Shown here one piece after another: positions 35,807 to 45,668 of a stretch of DNA of 64,000 nt. Both the position numbers and the translations under genes were made by a program. Position 1 is the first letter of the stretch. The number at the start of each line of letters is the position of its first letter. Source of the DNA: Sphingopyxis sp. (GTDB lineage: Bacteria; Pseudomonadota; Alphaproteobacteria; Sphingomonadales; Sphingomonadaceae); NCBI GenBank assembly GCA_030148985.1, contig JASBSJ010000044.1:19007-83006 (forward strand). Direction: 5' to 3'. The notes beneath the pieces are model-generated. The model searched no databases. It saw only the letters and a list, made by a program, of their open reading frames with translations, and was not told where the DNA came from.

Positions 35807-36232
35807 ATGCCCGGCAATATCGATCTAGAGGCTCTGTGCCACGAAAAGGGGCTGCGCATCACCGAACAGCGCCGCATCATCGCGCGCGTTATCTCGGATT
35901 CGGAGGATCATCCCGATGTCGAGACGCTCTATGATCGCGCGTCAAAGATCGACAGCGGCATTTCGATTGCCACCGTTTACCGCACCGTGCGGCTGTTCGA
36001 AGAAGCGGGCATCCTCGACCGTCACGATTTCGGCGACGGCCGCTCGCGCTACGAAGCTGCGCCCGAGGCGCATCACGATCATCTGATCGACGTCGAAACG
36101 GGCAAGGTGATCGAATTCGTCGATCCCGAGCTGGAGGCGTTGCAAAAGGTGATCGCCGAACGGCTGGGCTTCCGCCTCGTCGATCACCGCATGGAGCTTT
36201 ACGGTGTCGCCATCGATCGCAAGCGCGACTGA
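35807..36232 (+). CDS. fur: Fur-family transcriptional regulator
   Basis: 141 aa. The winged HTH (GLRITEQRRIIARVISDSEDHPDVETLYDRASKIDSGISIATVYRTVRLFEEAGI) is followed by the dimerisation domain with metal ligands in AAPEAHHDHLIDVETGKVIEFVDPELE. The structural CxxC pairs of E. coli Fur are absent, as in other alphaproteobacterial Fur/Mur proteins, so iron versus manganese sensing is open. It overlaps the start of the acyltransferase gene. Confidence 0.93.
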   Translation: MPGNIDLEALCHEKGLRITEQRRIIARVISDSEDHPDVETLYDRASKIDSGISIATVYRTVRLFEEAGILDRHDFGDGRSRYEAAPEAHHDHLIDVETGKVIEFVDPELEALQKVIAERLGFRLVDHRMELYGVAIDRKRD

Positions 36233-36989
36233 TCGCTCCTCGATCACCTGGCGGACAATTGTCCGCCTGGCGCTGATGGTGCTGACGCTCCTTTTTCTGA
36301 TCGTCCCGCATCTTGTCTATCGCGCGCTCGGGCGCCCGTCGCCGATGGTCATGGCCTTTCTCAACGCCGTCGGCTGGATCGCCGGGCTGCGCATCCGCAC
36401 CACGGGAACGCGGCTTCGGCGCGACGTATTGTTCGTCTCCAACCATGTCAGCTGGCTCGACATATTGGCGCTTGGCGGCGCGGCGCGGTCGGCCTTTGTG
36501 TCGAAGGCAGAGGTCGGGACGACCCCGCTCGTCGGCTGGCTCGCCGACCAGAATCACACCGTCTATGTCCAGCGCGAGGCGCGGCGCGAGATTCACAGCC
36601 AGGCCAACGATCTCCGCAATGCGCTGGCGCGCGGCCGCCCGGTGACTTTGTTCCCCGAAGGCACGACCGGCCCCGGCGACGGCCTGCTCCCCTTTCGCCC
36701 CTCGCTGCTTCAGGCGGTGATCCCGACGCCGCCGCGGCTGCGCGTCCAGCCCGTGTTCCTCGACTATGGCGCGGAGGCGAACGACATCGCCTGGCTCGAT
36801 CCCGAATCGGGACTCGACAATTTCAAGCGGCTGCTCGCGCGCAAGCGGCCGGTGCAACTGACGATCCATTATCTCGAGCCGCTGCCCGATGCGGTCGAGG
36901 CCGACCGCAAGCTGCTCGCCGAGGCCGCGCGCACCGCGATTGCAGCCGAAATCGCGCGCCCTTCCGCCGCGCCGCCGCATCGCCTATAG
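36204..36989 (+). CDS. PlsC-type 1-acyl-glycerol-3-phosphate acyltransferase
   Basis: 261 aa from GTG 36204, overlapping fur by 29 bases. An N-terminal hydrophobic anchor ([22 protein letters not shown]) is followed by the HX4D motif NHVSWLDIL, the [21 protein letters not shown] block and a basic C-terminus. It acylates lysophosphatidic acid at the inner membrane; a specialised ornithine-lipid (OlsA-like) role is possible. An in-frame Met 24 residues in is a less likely start because it would remove part of the anchor. Confidence 0.88.
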   Translation: MSPSIASATDRSSITWRTIVRLALMVLTLLFLIVPHLVYRALGRPSPMVMAFLNAVGWIAGLRIRTTGTRLRRDVLFVSNHVSWLDILALGGAARSAFVSKAEVGTTPLVGWLADQNHTVYVQREARREIHSQANDLRNALARGRPVTLFPEGTTGPGDGLLPFRPSLLQAVIPTPPRLRVQPVFLDYGAEANDIAWLDPESGLDNFKRLLARKRPVQLTIHYLEPLPDAVEADRKLLAEAARTAIAAEIARPSAAPPHRL

Positions 36990-36996
36990 CGCGCCG

Positions 36997-38343
36997 ATGA
37001 AATCCGACTCGTCCAAGAATTTCGGCAAAACCTTTCACGTCAAATCCTTCGGCTGCCAGATGAACGTCTATGACGGCGAGCGCATGGCCGAGATGCTGGG
37101 CGCCGAGGGCTATGTGCCCGCCGCGGACGGCGCCGACGCCGATCTGGTCGTGCTCAACACCTGCCACATCCGCGAAAAGGCGGCCGAAAAAGTCTATTCA
37201 GACATCGGCCGCCTGAAGCGCGCGGATGGCAGCACGCCGACGATCGCCGTCGCCGGCTGCGTTGCGCAGGCCGAGGGCGCCGAAATCGCGCGCCGCGCGC
37301 CGTCGGTCGATGTTGTGGTGGGCCCTCAGGCCTATCACCGCCTGCCCGAGCTGATCGCGCGCGCCGAGCGGGGCGAGAAGGCGGTCGACCTCGACATGCC
37401 GCTCGAAAGCAAGTTCGGCGCGCTGCCGAAGCGCAGCGGAAACCAGCGCCCGACCGCCTTCCTGACGGTGCAGGAAGGCTGCGACAAATTCTGCACTTAT
37501 TGCGTCGTCCCCTATACGCGCGGCGCCGAAATCAGCCGACCCTTCGCCGACCTGATCGCCGAGGCGCGCGCGTTGGTGGCAGGCGGGGTCCGCGAGATCA
37601 CGCTGCTGGGGCAGAACGTCAACGCCTGGGACGGTGAGGATGACCAGGGCCGCACCATCGGCCTCGACGGGCTGATCCGCGAACTGGCGAAAGAGGATGG
37701 GCTGGAGCGCATCCGCTACACGACCAGCCACCCGAACGACATGACCGACGGGTTGATCGCCGCGCATGGCGAGGTCGACAAGCTGATGCCCTTTCTCCAC
37801 CTGCCGGTGCAGGCGGGCAGCGACCGCATCCTCGCCGCGATGAACCGCAGCCACAGCGTCGAATCCTATCTGAAGGTCATCGAGCGCGTCCGCCAAGCGC
37901 GCCCCGACATCGCAATCTCGGGCGATTTCATCGTCGGCTTCCCCGGCGAAAGCGAGGCGGATTTCGCGGCGACGCTCGCGATCGTGCGCGCCACCCGCTA
38001 TGCGATGGCGTACAGCTTCAAATATTCGCGCCGCCCCGGCACCCCCGCGGCGACGATGGACGATCAGGTCGACGAAGCGGTGATGAACGATCGCCTCCAG
38101 CGCCTGCAAGCCTTGCTCAACGAGCAGCAGCAGGCGTTCAATGAAACGACCGTCGGCCGCACCACCCGCCTGCTGCTCGAACGCACGGGCAAGCGCGACG
38201 GCCAGCTGATCGGCAAGTCGCCGTGGCTCCAGTCGGTCCATGTCATCGCGCCGGGCCTCGCGATCGGTGATATGATTGACGTGCGCATCACCTCGGCGGG
38301 CCCCAACAGCCTGGGCGCCGAGCCGCTCATGGCGGTCGCCTAG
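36997..38343 (+). CDS. miaB: tRNA-2-methylthio-N6-dimethylallyladenosine synthase MiaB
   Basis: 448 aa from ATG 36997, 7 bases after the acyltransferase stop; the track's Arg-rich extension is rejected. The N-terminal MTTase domain has cluster Cys in SFGCQMN, NTCHIRE and VAGCVAQ. The radical-SAM CxxxCxxC is [16 protein letters not shown]. The C-terminal TRAM domain covers [12 protein letters not shown] to [10 protein letters not shown]. It methylthiolates i6A37 of tRNAs reading UNN codons. It is followed by phoH, a conserved pairing. Confidence 0.97.
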   Translation: MKSDSSKNFGKTFHVKSFGCQMNVYDGERMAEMLGAEGYVPAADGADADLVVLNTCHIREKAAEKVYSDIGRLKRADGSTPTIAVAGCVAQAEGAEIARRAPSVDVVVGPQAYHRLPELIARAERGEKAVDLDMPLESKFGALPKRSGNQRPTAFLTVQEGCDKFCTYCVVPYTRGAEISRPFADLIAEARALVAGGVREITLLGQNVNAWDGEDDQGRTIGLDGLIRELAKEDGLERIRYTTSHPNDMTDGLIAAHGEVDKLMPFLHLPVQAGSDRILAAMNRSHSVESYLKVIERVRQARPDIAISGDFIVGFPGESEADFAATLAIVRATRYAMAYSFKYSRRPGTPAATMDDQVDEAVMNDRLQRLQALLNEQQQAFNETTVGRTTRLLLERTGKRDGQLIGKSPWLQSVHVIAPGLAIGDMIDVRITSAGPNSLGAEPLMAVA

Positions 38344-38363
38344 TGGCGGTTTGGAAAGGCCGT

Positions 38364-38383
38364 GCCCCTGCGAAGGCAGGGGC
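38364..38383. repeat. Single REP-like hairpin between miaB and phoH
   Basis: GCCCCTGCGAAGGCAGGGGC forms an 8-bp-stem hairpin with a CGAA-type loop, of the same style as the halves of the window's REPIN elements but without a partner. Confidence 0.5.
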
Positions 38384-38478
38384 CCATCTCCTTTCGTCGA
38401 ATTTCGAGAGCATCGGTTATGGACTCCCGTCTTCGCGCGAGTACACAGGTTACTGTTGATCGAAGGAGCCCTGCCCAC

Positions 38479-39486
38479 GTGTCCAAACGCCCGATGACCG
38501 CCGCTGCCCCCGCCGAACCCGGCGATCGCGTTCGACTGACGGCCGAATTTGAACGGACACAATTGCTAGGCATCCTCTTCGGCGAGTTCGACCGGAACCT
38601 CGTCGCGATCGAAAACCGCCTCGGCGTCTATATCTCGGCGCGCGGCAACCGCGTGCAGATCGAAGGCGAGGCCGAAGCCGCCGCGCGCGCGCGCGACGTG
38701 CTCACCGATCTTTATGACCGCATCGAAAAGGGGCAGGAGGTCGACGCGGGCATGGTCGACGGGGTGATCGCGATGTCGGCGCAGCCGACGCTCGACGGCA
38801 TCATTCGCCACGACAAGGACGAAGCGCCGACGGTGATGATCCGCACGCGCAAGAAAACGATCGTCCCGCGCGCGCCCTCGCAGGTCCCCTATATGCAGGC
38901 GCTCGCGCGCGAAGACGTGATCTTTGCGCTCGGCCCCGCGGGCACCGGCAAGACCTATCTCGCGGTGGCGCAGGCGGTGGCACAGCTCATCACCGGCAGC
39001 GTCCAGCGCCTGATCCTCTCGCGCCCCGCGGTTGAGGCGGGCGAGAAGCTGGGCTTCCTGCCTGGCGACATGAAGGAAAAGGTCGATCCCTATCTGCGTC
39101 CGCTCTACGACGCGCTCCACGACTGCCTGCCCGCCGAGCAGGTCGAGCGCCGCATCGCGAGCGGTGAGATCGAGATCGCACCGCTCGCCTTCATGCGCGG
39201 TCGCACGCTCGCCGACGCCTTCATCATCCTCGACGAAGCGCAGAACACGACGATTCCGCAGATGAAAATGTTCCTGACGCGCTTCGGCATGAACAGCCGC
39301 ATGGTCATCTGCGGCGATCCCAAGCAGGTTGACTTGCCGATACCCGCGACTTCGGGCCTCGCCGACGCGGTCGCGCGGCTCGAAGGGCTGGAAGGCATCA
39401 ACGTCAGCCGCTTCACCAGCGCCGATGTCGTCCGCCACCCGATCGTCGGGCGCATCGTCGAAGCCTATGAGGGGCCGGGAAGCTAG
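38479..39486 (+). CDS. phoH: PhoH family ATPase
   Basis: 335 aa from GTG 38479 (VSKRPMTAAAPAEPGDR) with AAGGAG about 12 bases upstream. The ORF-track start runs back into the REP region; Met at 38494 is an alternative. A KH-like N-terminal segment (GNRVQIEGEAEAAARARDVL) is followed by the PhoH ATPase: Walker A GPAGTGKTY, RPAVEAGEKLGFLPGDMKEKVDPYLRPLYD and Walker B FIILDEAQN, with GDPKQVDLP. It is linked to RNA metabolism. The usual downstream gene ybeY is missing here. Confidence 0.94.
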   Translation: MSKRPMTAAAPAEPGDRVRLTAEFERTQLLGILFGEFDRNLVAIENRLGVYISARGNRVQIEGEAEAAARARDVLTDLYDRIEKGQEVDAGMVDGVIAMSAQPTLDGIIRHDKDEAPTVMIRTRKKTIVPRAPSQVPYMQALAREDVIFALGPAGTGKTYLAVAQAVAQLITGSVQRLILSRPAVEAGEKLGFLPGDMKEKVDPYLRPLYDALHDCLPAEQVERRIASGEIEIAPLAFMRGRTLADAFIILDEAQNTTIPQMKMFLTRFGMNSRMVICGDPKQVDLPIPATSGLADAVARLEGLEGINVSRFTSADVVRHPIVGRIVEAYEGPGS

Positions 39487-39642
39487 GGCGGACGATGCCC
39501 GCTTTGGGTTAAGCAGCGGACGTTCGGACAGTGTTCGCAATCGTTCGAAACCGATCACCCGCATGGAGCCGCCCATCTGGCGTGGACTCGGCCTGCCGCT
39601 GCAGCGCCTTGCGTGCCCGCTGGCAACGGCTACAGATGATCC

Positions 39643-40458
39643 ATGCCTGCGATCCGCCTGTTTGGCCTTCCTACCGACATCAACAGCAGCTTCGAGCGCG
39701 GCGCGGCGGGTGGTCCGGCGGCCATCCGTGCGGCGCTGTGGAGCGACCGGGGCAATATGGCGAGCGAGCTTGGCGGCGAGATCGGCACCGACATCGCCTT
39801 CACCGATGACGGCGACCTGCCGCTCGCCGAACGCACCGTCGAGGATGATGCCGCGATTCGCCGCCATGTTGCGATGCTGTGCGAGGATGGTGAGGTGCCG
39901 CTGGCGCTCGGCGGCGACCATGCGGTGAGTTTTCCGCTCGTCGAAGCCGCCGCAACCTGTTTTGGCCCGCTCCATATCCTGCATATCGACGCGCATCCCG
40001 ACCTTTACGCCGATTTCGAGGGTAATCCGCGGAGCCATGCGTCGCCCTTCGCGCGCATCTGCGAGGCGGGTCATGCAGCGCGGCTGGTGCAGGTGGGTAT
40101 TCGCACGCTGACCAAACATTGCCGTGACCAGGCCGATCGCTTCGGGGTCGAGATCGTCCCGATGGCGGGGTTCACGCCCGACGCGGTGCCGGTGCTGGAC
40201 GGCCCGCTCTATATCTCGATCGACCTCGATGGGATCGATCCGTCCGAGGCGCCGGGCGTCGCGCACCCCGAACCCGGCGGGCTGACGGTGCGTGAGGTGC
40301 TGGCGGTGCTGCACAAGCAGACCGCGCCGATCGTCGGCGCCGACATCGTCGAGCATCATCCCGGCCGCGATGTCGGCGGCGTCACCGCGATCCTCGGCGC
40401 CAAGCTGGTTCGCGAAGTCGCGGCGCTGATCGACCGCAACGGCCCTTACAAGACCTGA
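39643..40458 (+). CDS. Arginase/agmatinase-family ureohydrolase
   Basis: 271 aa. The Mn-binding motifs of the family are GGDHAVSFP, HIDAHPDLY and SIDLDGIDPSEAPGVAHPEPGG. The N-terminal GLPTDINSSFERGAAGGPAAIRAAL fits too. Substrates in the family include arginine, agmatine, formiminoglutamate and guanidino acids; no polyamine or histidine genes lie nearby, so I do not choose one. It is followed after 18 bp by a GST gene with its own Shine-Dalgarno (TTTGAGGAGAG). Confidence 0.9.
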   Translation: MPAIRLFGLPTDINSSFERGAAGGPAAIRAALWSDRGNMASELGGEIGTDIAFTDDGDLPLAERTVEDDAAIRRHVAMLCEDGEVPLALGGDHAVSFPLVEAAATCFGPLHILHIDAHPDLYADFEGNPRSHASPFARICEAGHAARLVQVGIRTLTKHCRDQADRFGVEIVPMAGFTPDAVPVLDGPLYISIDLDGIDPSEAPGVAHPEPGGLTVREVLAVLHKQTAPIVGADIVEHHPGRDVGGVTAILGAKLVREVAALIDRNGPYKT

Positions 40459-40476
40459 CCCTTTGAGGAGAGCATC

Positions 40477-41127
40477 ATGACGCTGATCGTCCATCATCTG
40501 AACAACAGCCGGTCGCAGCGCATATTGTGGCTGCTCGAGGAAATCGGCGCGCCGTATGAGATCAAATTTTACGACCGCGATCCGGTGACCAACCTCGCGC
40601 CGCCCGAACTGATCGCGGTTCATCCGCTCGGCAAGTCGCCGGTGCTCGAGGAGTCTGACGATTCCGCCTCCGGCGGCAAGGGCCGCGTAATTATCGAATC
40701 GGGCGCGATCACCGAATATCTGTGCGAGCGGCACGGCGGCGGGCATCTCGTCCCCGAACGCGGCACCGACGACCATGTTCGCCACCTGCAATGGATGCAC
40801 TTCGCCGAGGGTTCGGCGATGACGCCGATCCTTCTGCGCATCTATACCGCGCGGCTCGGCGAAGCGGCGGCGCCGCTCGAACCGCGGATTGCGCAACAGC
40901 TCGATTCGCATTTTGCCTATATGGAAAGCGAGATCGGCGACGATGGTCATTTCATCGGCGCCAATCTGACGGCGGCCGACATCATGCTGAGTTTTCCGGC
41001 CGAGATCGCGGTGATGCAGGGCATGGCACCGCGCTACCCCAGGCTCGCCGAATTTGTGAACGCCTGCCACGCGCGCCCCGCCTGGCAGCGGGCGCGCGAG
41101 AAGGGCGGCGCCTATTATGGCTATTAA
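40477..41127 (+). CDS. Glutathione S-transferase family protein
   Basis: 216 aa. The N-terminal thioredoxin-like domain is VHHLNNSRSQRILWLLEEIGAPYEI, with Ser/Asn at the catalytic position, and HPLGKSPVLEE then IIESGAITEYLCE for glutathione binding. The helical C-terminal domain ends FIGANLTAADIMLSFPAEIA...RPAWQRA. It conjugates or reduces with glutathione; the substrate is not predictable. An 11-base overlap with the next gene suggests co-expression. Confidence 0.92.
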   Translation: MTLIVHHLNNSRSQRILWLLEEIGAPYEIKFYDRDPVTNLAPPELIAVHPLGKSPVLEESDDSASGGKGRVIIESGAITEYLCERHGGGHLVPERGTDDHVRHLQWMHFAEGSAMTPILLRIYTARLGEAAAPLEPRIAQQLDSHFAYMESEIGDDGHFIGANLTAADIMLSFPAEIAVMQGMAPRYPRLAEFVNACHARPAWQRAREKGGAYYGY

Positions 41128-41692
41128 CCGGCGTGGCTGGCTGCCGCTTGCCGCGCTCGTCCTGTGGTCGGGTGCAGCGGCGGCGCAGTTGCCAGCGCTC
41201 GGCCCGGAGGTCGAGCGGATCGCGCCGGAGGCGGCGGGAGTCGCTGCCGCTGACGAACGCGCGGCGATGGAGCGCTTCGCGGCCTATACGATGGCGCTGG
41301 CAAAGCGCGACTATGTCAGCGCCTATGCGATGCTGCGCCTGTCGTTTCAGGCGGCGAACCCGCGGCTCGAATGGGAGATGAACCTGCGCAAGCGGGCGGT
41401 GCTGTGGGCCGACGGGACGCTGCGCGTGCTGCGGCTCAGCTGGTATCTTGATCCCGCCGGACAGCCCGCGGGACTGTATGCGGCGTTCGATTTCCGCGGC
41501 GACCGCGCCGACGGGACGATGGATTGCGGCTATGTCGTCGTCCACCGCGCGGCGCCCGATGCCGTGTGGACCGTGGTGCGCACCGACACGTCGGAAGTGC
41601 CGCCCGAACTGATCGAGGAGGGCGTGCCCAAGGCCGATGTGCTGACCCAGCTGCCCTGCTATCTGGGCAAGGGAATCGCGACGGCGTTCTGA
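41117..41692 (+). CDS. Exported DUF4019-like hypothetical protein
   Basis: 191 aa, overlapping the GST gene by 11 bases. The signal peptide is RRGWLPLAALVLWSGAAAAQ. The globular part with RDYVSAYAMLRLSFQ, SWYLDPAGQPAGLYAAFDFRG and CGYVVVHRAAPDAVWTVVRTDTSEV resembles the periplasmic DUF4019 family (NTF2-like fold). No catalytic residues are evident. Likely periplasmic; role unknown. Confidence 0.8.
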   Translation: MAINRRGWLPLAALVLWSGAAAAQLPALGPEVERIAPEAAGVAAADERAAMERFAAYTMALAKRDYVSAYAMLRLSFQAANPRLEWEMNLRKRAVLWADGTLRVLRLSWYLDPAGQPAGLYAAFDFRGDRADGTMDCGYVVVHRAAPDAVWTVVRTDTSEVPPELIEEGVPKADVLTQLPCYLGKGIATAF

Positions 41693-41764
41693 CCGGCGCG
41701 ACCGATCAGCGTCATCGCGACGAAGCGGCTTGTCGCACCGCCGCAAAATGCCTAATTCGCGCGC

Positions 41765-44419
41765 ATGACATCGACCAACGACATTCGCCGCTCGTTCCTC
41801 GACTATTTCGGGGGCACGGGGCACCATATCGAACCGTCGGCGCCGCTGGTGCCGTATAACGACCCGACGCTGATGTTCGTCAACGCGGGCATGGTGCCGT
41901 TCAAGAATGTCTTTACGGGGCTCGAAAAGCGTCCCTACAGCACCGCGGTCTCGGCGCAGAAATGCGTGCGCGCGGGCGGCAAGCACAACGACCTCGACAA
42001 TGTCGGCTATACCGCGCGGCACCATACGTTCTTTGAAATGCTGGGGAATTTCTCCTTCGGCGACTATTTCAAGGAACAGGCGATCCACCATGCCTGGACG
42101 CTGATTACCAAGACCTGGGGCCTGGCGCCGGAGAAGCTGACCGCGACCGTCTATCACACCGACGACGAGGCGTTCGACCTGTGGAAGAAGATCGCCGGTC
42201 TGCCCGACGAGCGGATCATCCGTATCGCGACGAGCGACAATTTCTGGTCGATGGGCGACACCGGGCCGTGCGGGCCGTGCAGCGAGATTTTTTACGACCA
42301 TGGCGACCATATCTGGGGCGGCCGGCCGGGATCGCCGGAGGAAGATGGCGACCGCTTCGTCGAAATCTGGAACCTGGTGTTCATGCAATATGAGCAGCTG
42401 CCGGGCGGCGAGCGCGTCGACCTGCCGCGGCCGAGCATCGACACCGGCATGGGGCTGGAGCGCGTCGCGGCGGTGCTGCAGGGTGTTCACGACAATTACG
42501 ATACCGATACGTTCAAGGCGCTGATCGCGGCGTCGGTCGAGCTGACGCATGTTCCCGCCGACGACGCTCATAAGGCGAGCCACCGCGTCATCGCCGATCA
42601 CCTCCGCGCGTCGAGCTTCCTCGTCGCCGACGGGGTGCTGCCGTCGAACGAAGGCCGCGGCTATGTGCTGCGCCGGATCATGCGCCGCGCGATGCGCCAC
42701 GCGCACCTGCTGGGGGCGAAAGACCCGCTGATGCACCGGCTGCTGCCGTCGCTCACCGCCGAAATGGGCGCCGCTTATCCCGAATTGATCCGCGCACAGC
42801 CGCTGATTTCGGAGACGCTGGAGCGCGAAGAGGTCAAGTTCCGCCAGACGCTCGACAAGGGGCTGCGGCTGCTCGACGAGGCAACCGCCGGCATGGGCAA
42901 GGGCGACACGCTGGCGGGCGACGTCGCGTTCAAGCTCTACGACACCTATGGCTTCCCCTACGACCTGACCGAAGACGCGCTGCGCGCGCAGGACATAGCG
43001 GTCGACCGTGCGGGTTTCGACGCGGCGATGGCGCAGCAGAAGGCAGCGGCGCGCGCGGCGTGGAAGGGCAGCGGCGACAAGGCTTCGGACGACATCTGGT
43101 TCGACCTCGCCGAAACGAACGGCAGCACCGAATTTACCGGCTATACATCGACCGTGGGCGAGGGCGAAGTGATCGCGCTGGTCAAGGATGGCGTGCCGGT
43201 GAACGAAGCCAGCGCGGGCGACGCGGTCGTCGTGCTGACCAACCAGACGCCCTTTTATGGCGAAAGCGGCGGCCAGATGGGCGACGCGGGGACGATCGCG
43301 ACGCTGGACGGCGCAAAGGCGTCGGTGAGCGACACCGGCAAGCCGCTTGGCCGCCTGCACACGCATCAGGCAAAGCTGGAGGCCGGGACGCTGAAGGTCG
43401 GCGACACGGTGCAGCTGACCGTCGATGCCGAGCGGCGCGACCGGATTCGTGCGAATCACAGCGCGACGCACCTGCTGCACGCGGCGCTCCGCAATCGGCT
43501 GGGCGGGCATGTGACGCAGAAGGGGAGTCTGGTCGCCGCCGACCGCTTCCGCTTCGACTTTTCGCATCCCAAGGCGCTGACGGCAGAGGAAATCGCCGAC
43601 ATCGAAGCCGATGTGAACGCGCAGATCCGCGGCAATGAGGCGGTGACGACGCGGCTGATGACCCCCGACGATGCGGTCGCGGCGGGCGCGCTCGCGCTGT
43701 TCGGCGAGAAATATGGCGACGAGGTGCGGGTGCTCAGCATGGGCAAGGCGACCGACAATCATTATTCGGTCGAACTGTGCGGCGGGACGCACGTCCGCGC
43801 GCTCGGCGACATCGCCCTGTTCAAGATCGTCAGCGAAAGCGCGGTTTCGTCGGGGGTGCGGCGGATCGAGGCGCTGACTGGTGAAGCGGCGCGGCAATGG
43901 CTGAATGCACGCGACGAGGCGTTGAAGGCGGCGGCCGCGGCGCTCAAGTCGTCGCCCGACGAGATGCCGGCGCGTGTCGCGCAGCTCGCCGAGCAGCTCA
44001 AAAAGGCCGAGCGCGATCTCGCCGATGCCAAGAAGGCGCTGGCCCTTGGCGGTTCCGGCGGCAGCGGCGGTGCGGCGGCGGGTCCGGCGGTCGAGCAGGT
44101 CGGCGATGTGGCGTTTTTGGCGCAGGTCGTCGAAGGGCTCGATCCCAAGGAATTGCGCGGCACGGTCGATGGGCTGAAGAAGCAGGTCGGCAGCGGCGTC
44201 GCGATGCTCGTCGCGGTCAATGACGGGCGCGCCTCGGTCGCGGTCGGGGTGACCGACGACAAGACGGGCAGCCACAGCGCGGTCGATCTGGTCAAGGCCG
44301 CGGTCGCGGCGCTGGGCGGGCAGGGCGGCGGCGGGCGGCCCGACATGGCGCAGGGCGGCGGCCCGAACGGCGGCGCGGCGAACGACGCCGTTGCAGCGGT
44401 GAAGGCCGCGCTCGCTTGA
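41765..44419 (+). CDS. alaS: Alanyl-tRNA synthetase
   Basis: 884 aa, full length. The class II catalytic core begins [42 protein letters not shown], with the motif-2 region [19 protein letters not shown] and [13 protein letters not shown] as motif 3. The editing domain contains [13 protein letters not shown] and the Zn motif CGGTH. The C-Ala domain contains a Gly-rich linker [12 protein letters not shown]. It charges tRNA-Ala and also tmRNA. It ends by overlapping the next gene at TTGA. Confidence 0.98.
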   Translation: MTSTNDIRRSFLDYFGGTGHHIEPSAPLVPYNDPTLMFVNAGMVPFKNVFTGLEKRPYSTAVSAQKCVRAGGKHNDLDNVGYTARHHTFFEMLGNFSFGDYFKEQAIHHAWTLITKTWGLAPEKLTATVYHTDDEAFDLWKKIAGLPDERIIRIATSDNFWSMGDTGPCGPCSEIFYDHGDHIWGGRPGSPEEDGDRFVEIWNLVFMQYEQLPGGERVDLPRPSIDTGMGLERVAAVLQGVHDNYDTDTFKALIAASVELTHVPADDAHKASHRVIADHLRASSFLVADGVLPSNEGRGYVLRRIMRRAMRHAHLLGAKDPLMHRLLPSLTAEMGAAYPELIRAQPLISETLEREEVKFRQTLDKGLRLLDEATAGMGKGDTLAGDVAFKLYDTYGFPYDLTEDALRAQDIAVDRAGFDAAMAQQKAAARAAWKGSGDKASDDIWFDLAETNGSTEFTGYTSTVGEGEVIALVKDGVPVNEASAGDAVVVLTNQTPFYGESGGQMGDAGTIATLDGAKASVSDTGKPLGRLHTHQAKLEAGTLKVGDTVQLTVDAERRDRIRANHSATHLLHAALRNRLGGHVTQKGSLVAADRFRFDFSHPKALTAEEIADIEADVNAQIRGNEAVTTRLMTPDDAVAAGALALFGEKYGDEVRVLSMGKATDNHYSVELCGGTHVRALGDIALFKIVSESAVSSGVRRIEALTGEAARQWLNARDEALKAAAAALKSSPDEMPARVAQLAEQLKKAERDLADAKKALALGGSGGSGGAAAGPAVEQVGDVAFLAQVVEGLDPKELRGTVDGLKKQVGSGVAMLVAVNDGRASVAVGVTDDKTGSHSAVDLVKAAVAALGGQGGGGRPDMAQGGGPNGGAANDAVAAVKAALA

Positions 44420-44892
44420 AACCGACGAAAAAGACGCGGCGCACCGATCATGCCGAACGGCTGATCGCGGCGCCGCTGATCGATGTGTTTGCGGCCTTCA
44501 CCAGCGCCGACAAGCTGGTGCGCTGGTTGCCGCCTGAGGGCGCGACGGGGGCGTTCGAGCATGTCGATTTGCGGGCCGGGGGCGGCTTTCGGATGCGGCT
44601 GACCTTCGATGATGCTGAGGCCGAGACGAAGAGCGACGACGACAGCGATGTCGTCGACGTGCAGATTCCGGTGCTCGACGACGGGCGGCTGATCGTGTGG
44701 GAGGTCGAGTTTGAATCCGACGACCCGCGCTTTTCGGGGACGATGGCGATGCACTGGTATCTGTCGCGGCAGGGCGGCGGCACGCTGGTGACGGTCGATG
44801 CGCATCATGTGCCGCCGGGGATTTCGGCGAAGGATCATATCGAGGGGCTGAATTCGTCGCTGGCGAATTTGGCGAGGGTGGTGGCGGGATAG
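44416..44892 (+). CDS. SRPBCC/AHSA1-domain protein
   Basis: 158 aa from TTG 44416, which overlaps the alaS stop. It shows the START-like AHSA1 pattern: [30 protein letters not shown], then an acidic insert, [50 protein letters not shown]. These small proteins bind hydrophobic ligands or act as toxin-like/stress proteins; the specific role is unknown. Confidence 0.87.
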   Translation: MKPTKKTRRTDHAERLIAAPLIDVFAAFTSADKLVRWLPPEGATGAFEHVDLRAGGGFRMRLTFDDAEAETKSDDDSDVVDVQIPVLDDGRLIVWEVEFESDDPRFSGTMAMHWYLSRQGGGTLVTVDAHHVPPGISAKDHIEGLNSSLANLARVVAG

Positions 44893-44910
44893 CCTCGGTT
44901 TCGGATGGGA

Positions 44911-45066
44911 TTCGCGCAGAGGCGCAGAGATCGCAGAGATTCGGATTCACGCGGAGACGCGGAGGAAGAGAGAGAATGGCGGCATTGCCGCCTTTTATTT
45001 TTCTCTGCGAACTCTGCGCCTCTGCGCGAATATCTTCTTCTCCGCGCCTCCGCGCCTCCGCGTGAA
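44911..45066. repeat. Interleaved long inverted repeats
   Basis: Two arm pairs cross one another. TTCGCGCAGAGGCGCAGAG (44911-) pairs with CTCTGCGCCTCTGCGCGAA (-45030). TTCACGCGGAGACGCGGAGG (44946-) pairs with CCTCCGCGCCTCCGCGTGAA (-45066). The order left1-left2-right1-right2 gives a pseudoknot topology rather than nesting. With the next repeat it fills the 306 bases between the AHSA1 and holin genes; no gene fits here. Confidence 0.7.
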
Positions 45067-45101
45067 TCTTATAATTTGTACGTCATGCACCGAAGGGACG
45101 G

Positions 45102-45191
45102 CGTCGCCCCCGCGCAGGCGGGGGCCGCTATCGGTTTACGCAGCGATGTCGAGCAAGCCCTCCAGCGGCCCCCGCCTGCGCGGGGGCGACG
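45102..45191. repeat. REPIN-like inverted repeat
   Basis: A perfect 28-bp inverted repeat with arms starting CGTCGCCCCCGCGCAGGCGG at 45102 and its complement ending at 45191 around a 34-bp spacer. Each arm also folds into its own hairpin (CCCCCGCGCAGGCGGGGG). Confidence 0.75.
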
Positions 45192-45198
45192 GCTTAAC

Positions 45199-45612
45199 TC
45201 AACTCTCCACCCCCTTCGCCTTCCCCCACGCCCGCGCTGCGGTGTAGCCCAGATACCCCGTCGCAAACAGCGCGTAGAGCGGTTCGGGGATGCCGGCGAG
45301 ATAGGCGTTCATGCCCCGCGCGATGCCCTCCGCCATCTCCGGCCGCACCGCGGCGATCAGGCCCATCGGGATGGCCCAGAGCAAGAGCGCATACATGACA
45401 TAGAGGAAGCTCGGCCGCGCGCGGCTGGTCCAGGGGTCGGCGCTGTTCGCCTCGGCGACGATCGCGGTCATGCGCGTGCGGATCGCTTCCATTTCCTGCG
45501 TGCCTTCGAGTTTGAGCAGTTCGAGCTTGGCGCGGTCGCGCGCTTCGGGGTCGGGGATGATCTTGTCGATCAGCTTGGCGATCGGGCCGATCAGGCCTTC
45601 AATAATGCTCAT
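45199..45612 (-). CDS. Phage-type holin (3TM family)
   Basis: 137 aa. An amphipathic N-terminus (IIEGLIGPIAKLIDKIIPDPEARDRAKLELLKLEGTQEMEAIRTRMTAIVAEANSADPWTSRARP) is the recognisable signature of the 3TM holin family. Two or three hydrophobic segments (FLYVMYALLLWAIPMGLIAAV, LYALFATGYLGYTAARAW) follow. Holins permeabilise the inner membrane so that endolysin reaches the wall. It lies 56 bp downstream of a GH108 muramidase gene on the same strand; no other phage genes are near. Confidence 0.87.
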   Translation of the reverse strand: MSIIEGLIGPIAKLIDKIIPDPEARDRAKLELLKLEGTQEMEAIRTRMTAIVAEANSADPWTSRARPSFLYVMYALLLWAIPMGLIAAVRPEMAEGIARGMNAYLAGIPEPLYALFATGYLGYTAARAWGKAKGVES

Positions 45613-45668
45613 ATGGGTGTTCCTTTCATCCTTAACTTGTCAAACTTGTCCCCTGGAGGCGTTGGAAA

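Noticed and set aside
40982-44275. 1097-aa minus-strand ORF antisense to alaS and the genes before it
   Set aside because: It spans several real genes and has shadow-type composition; alaS is complete.
44911-45191. CRISPR array
   Set aside because: The repeats are inverted and interleaved, not regular direct repeats with spacers; no cas genes.
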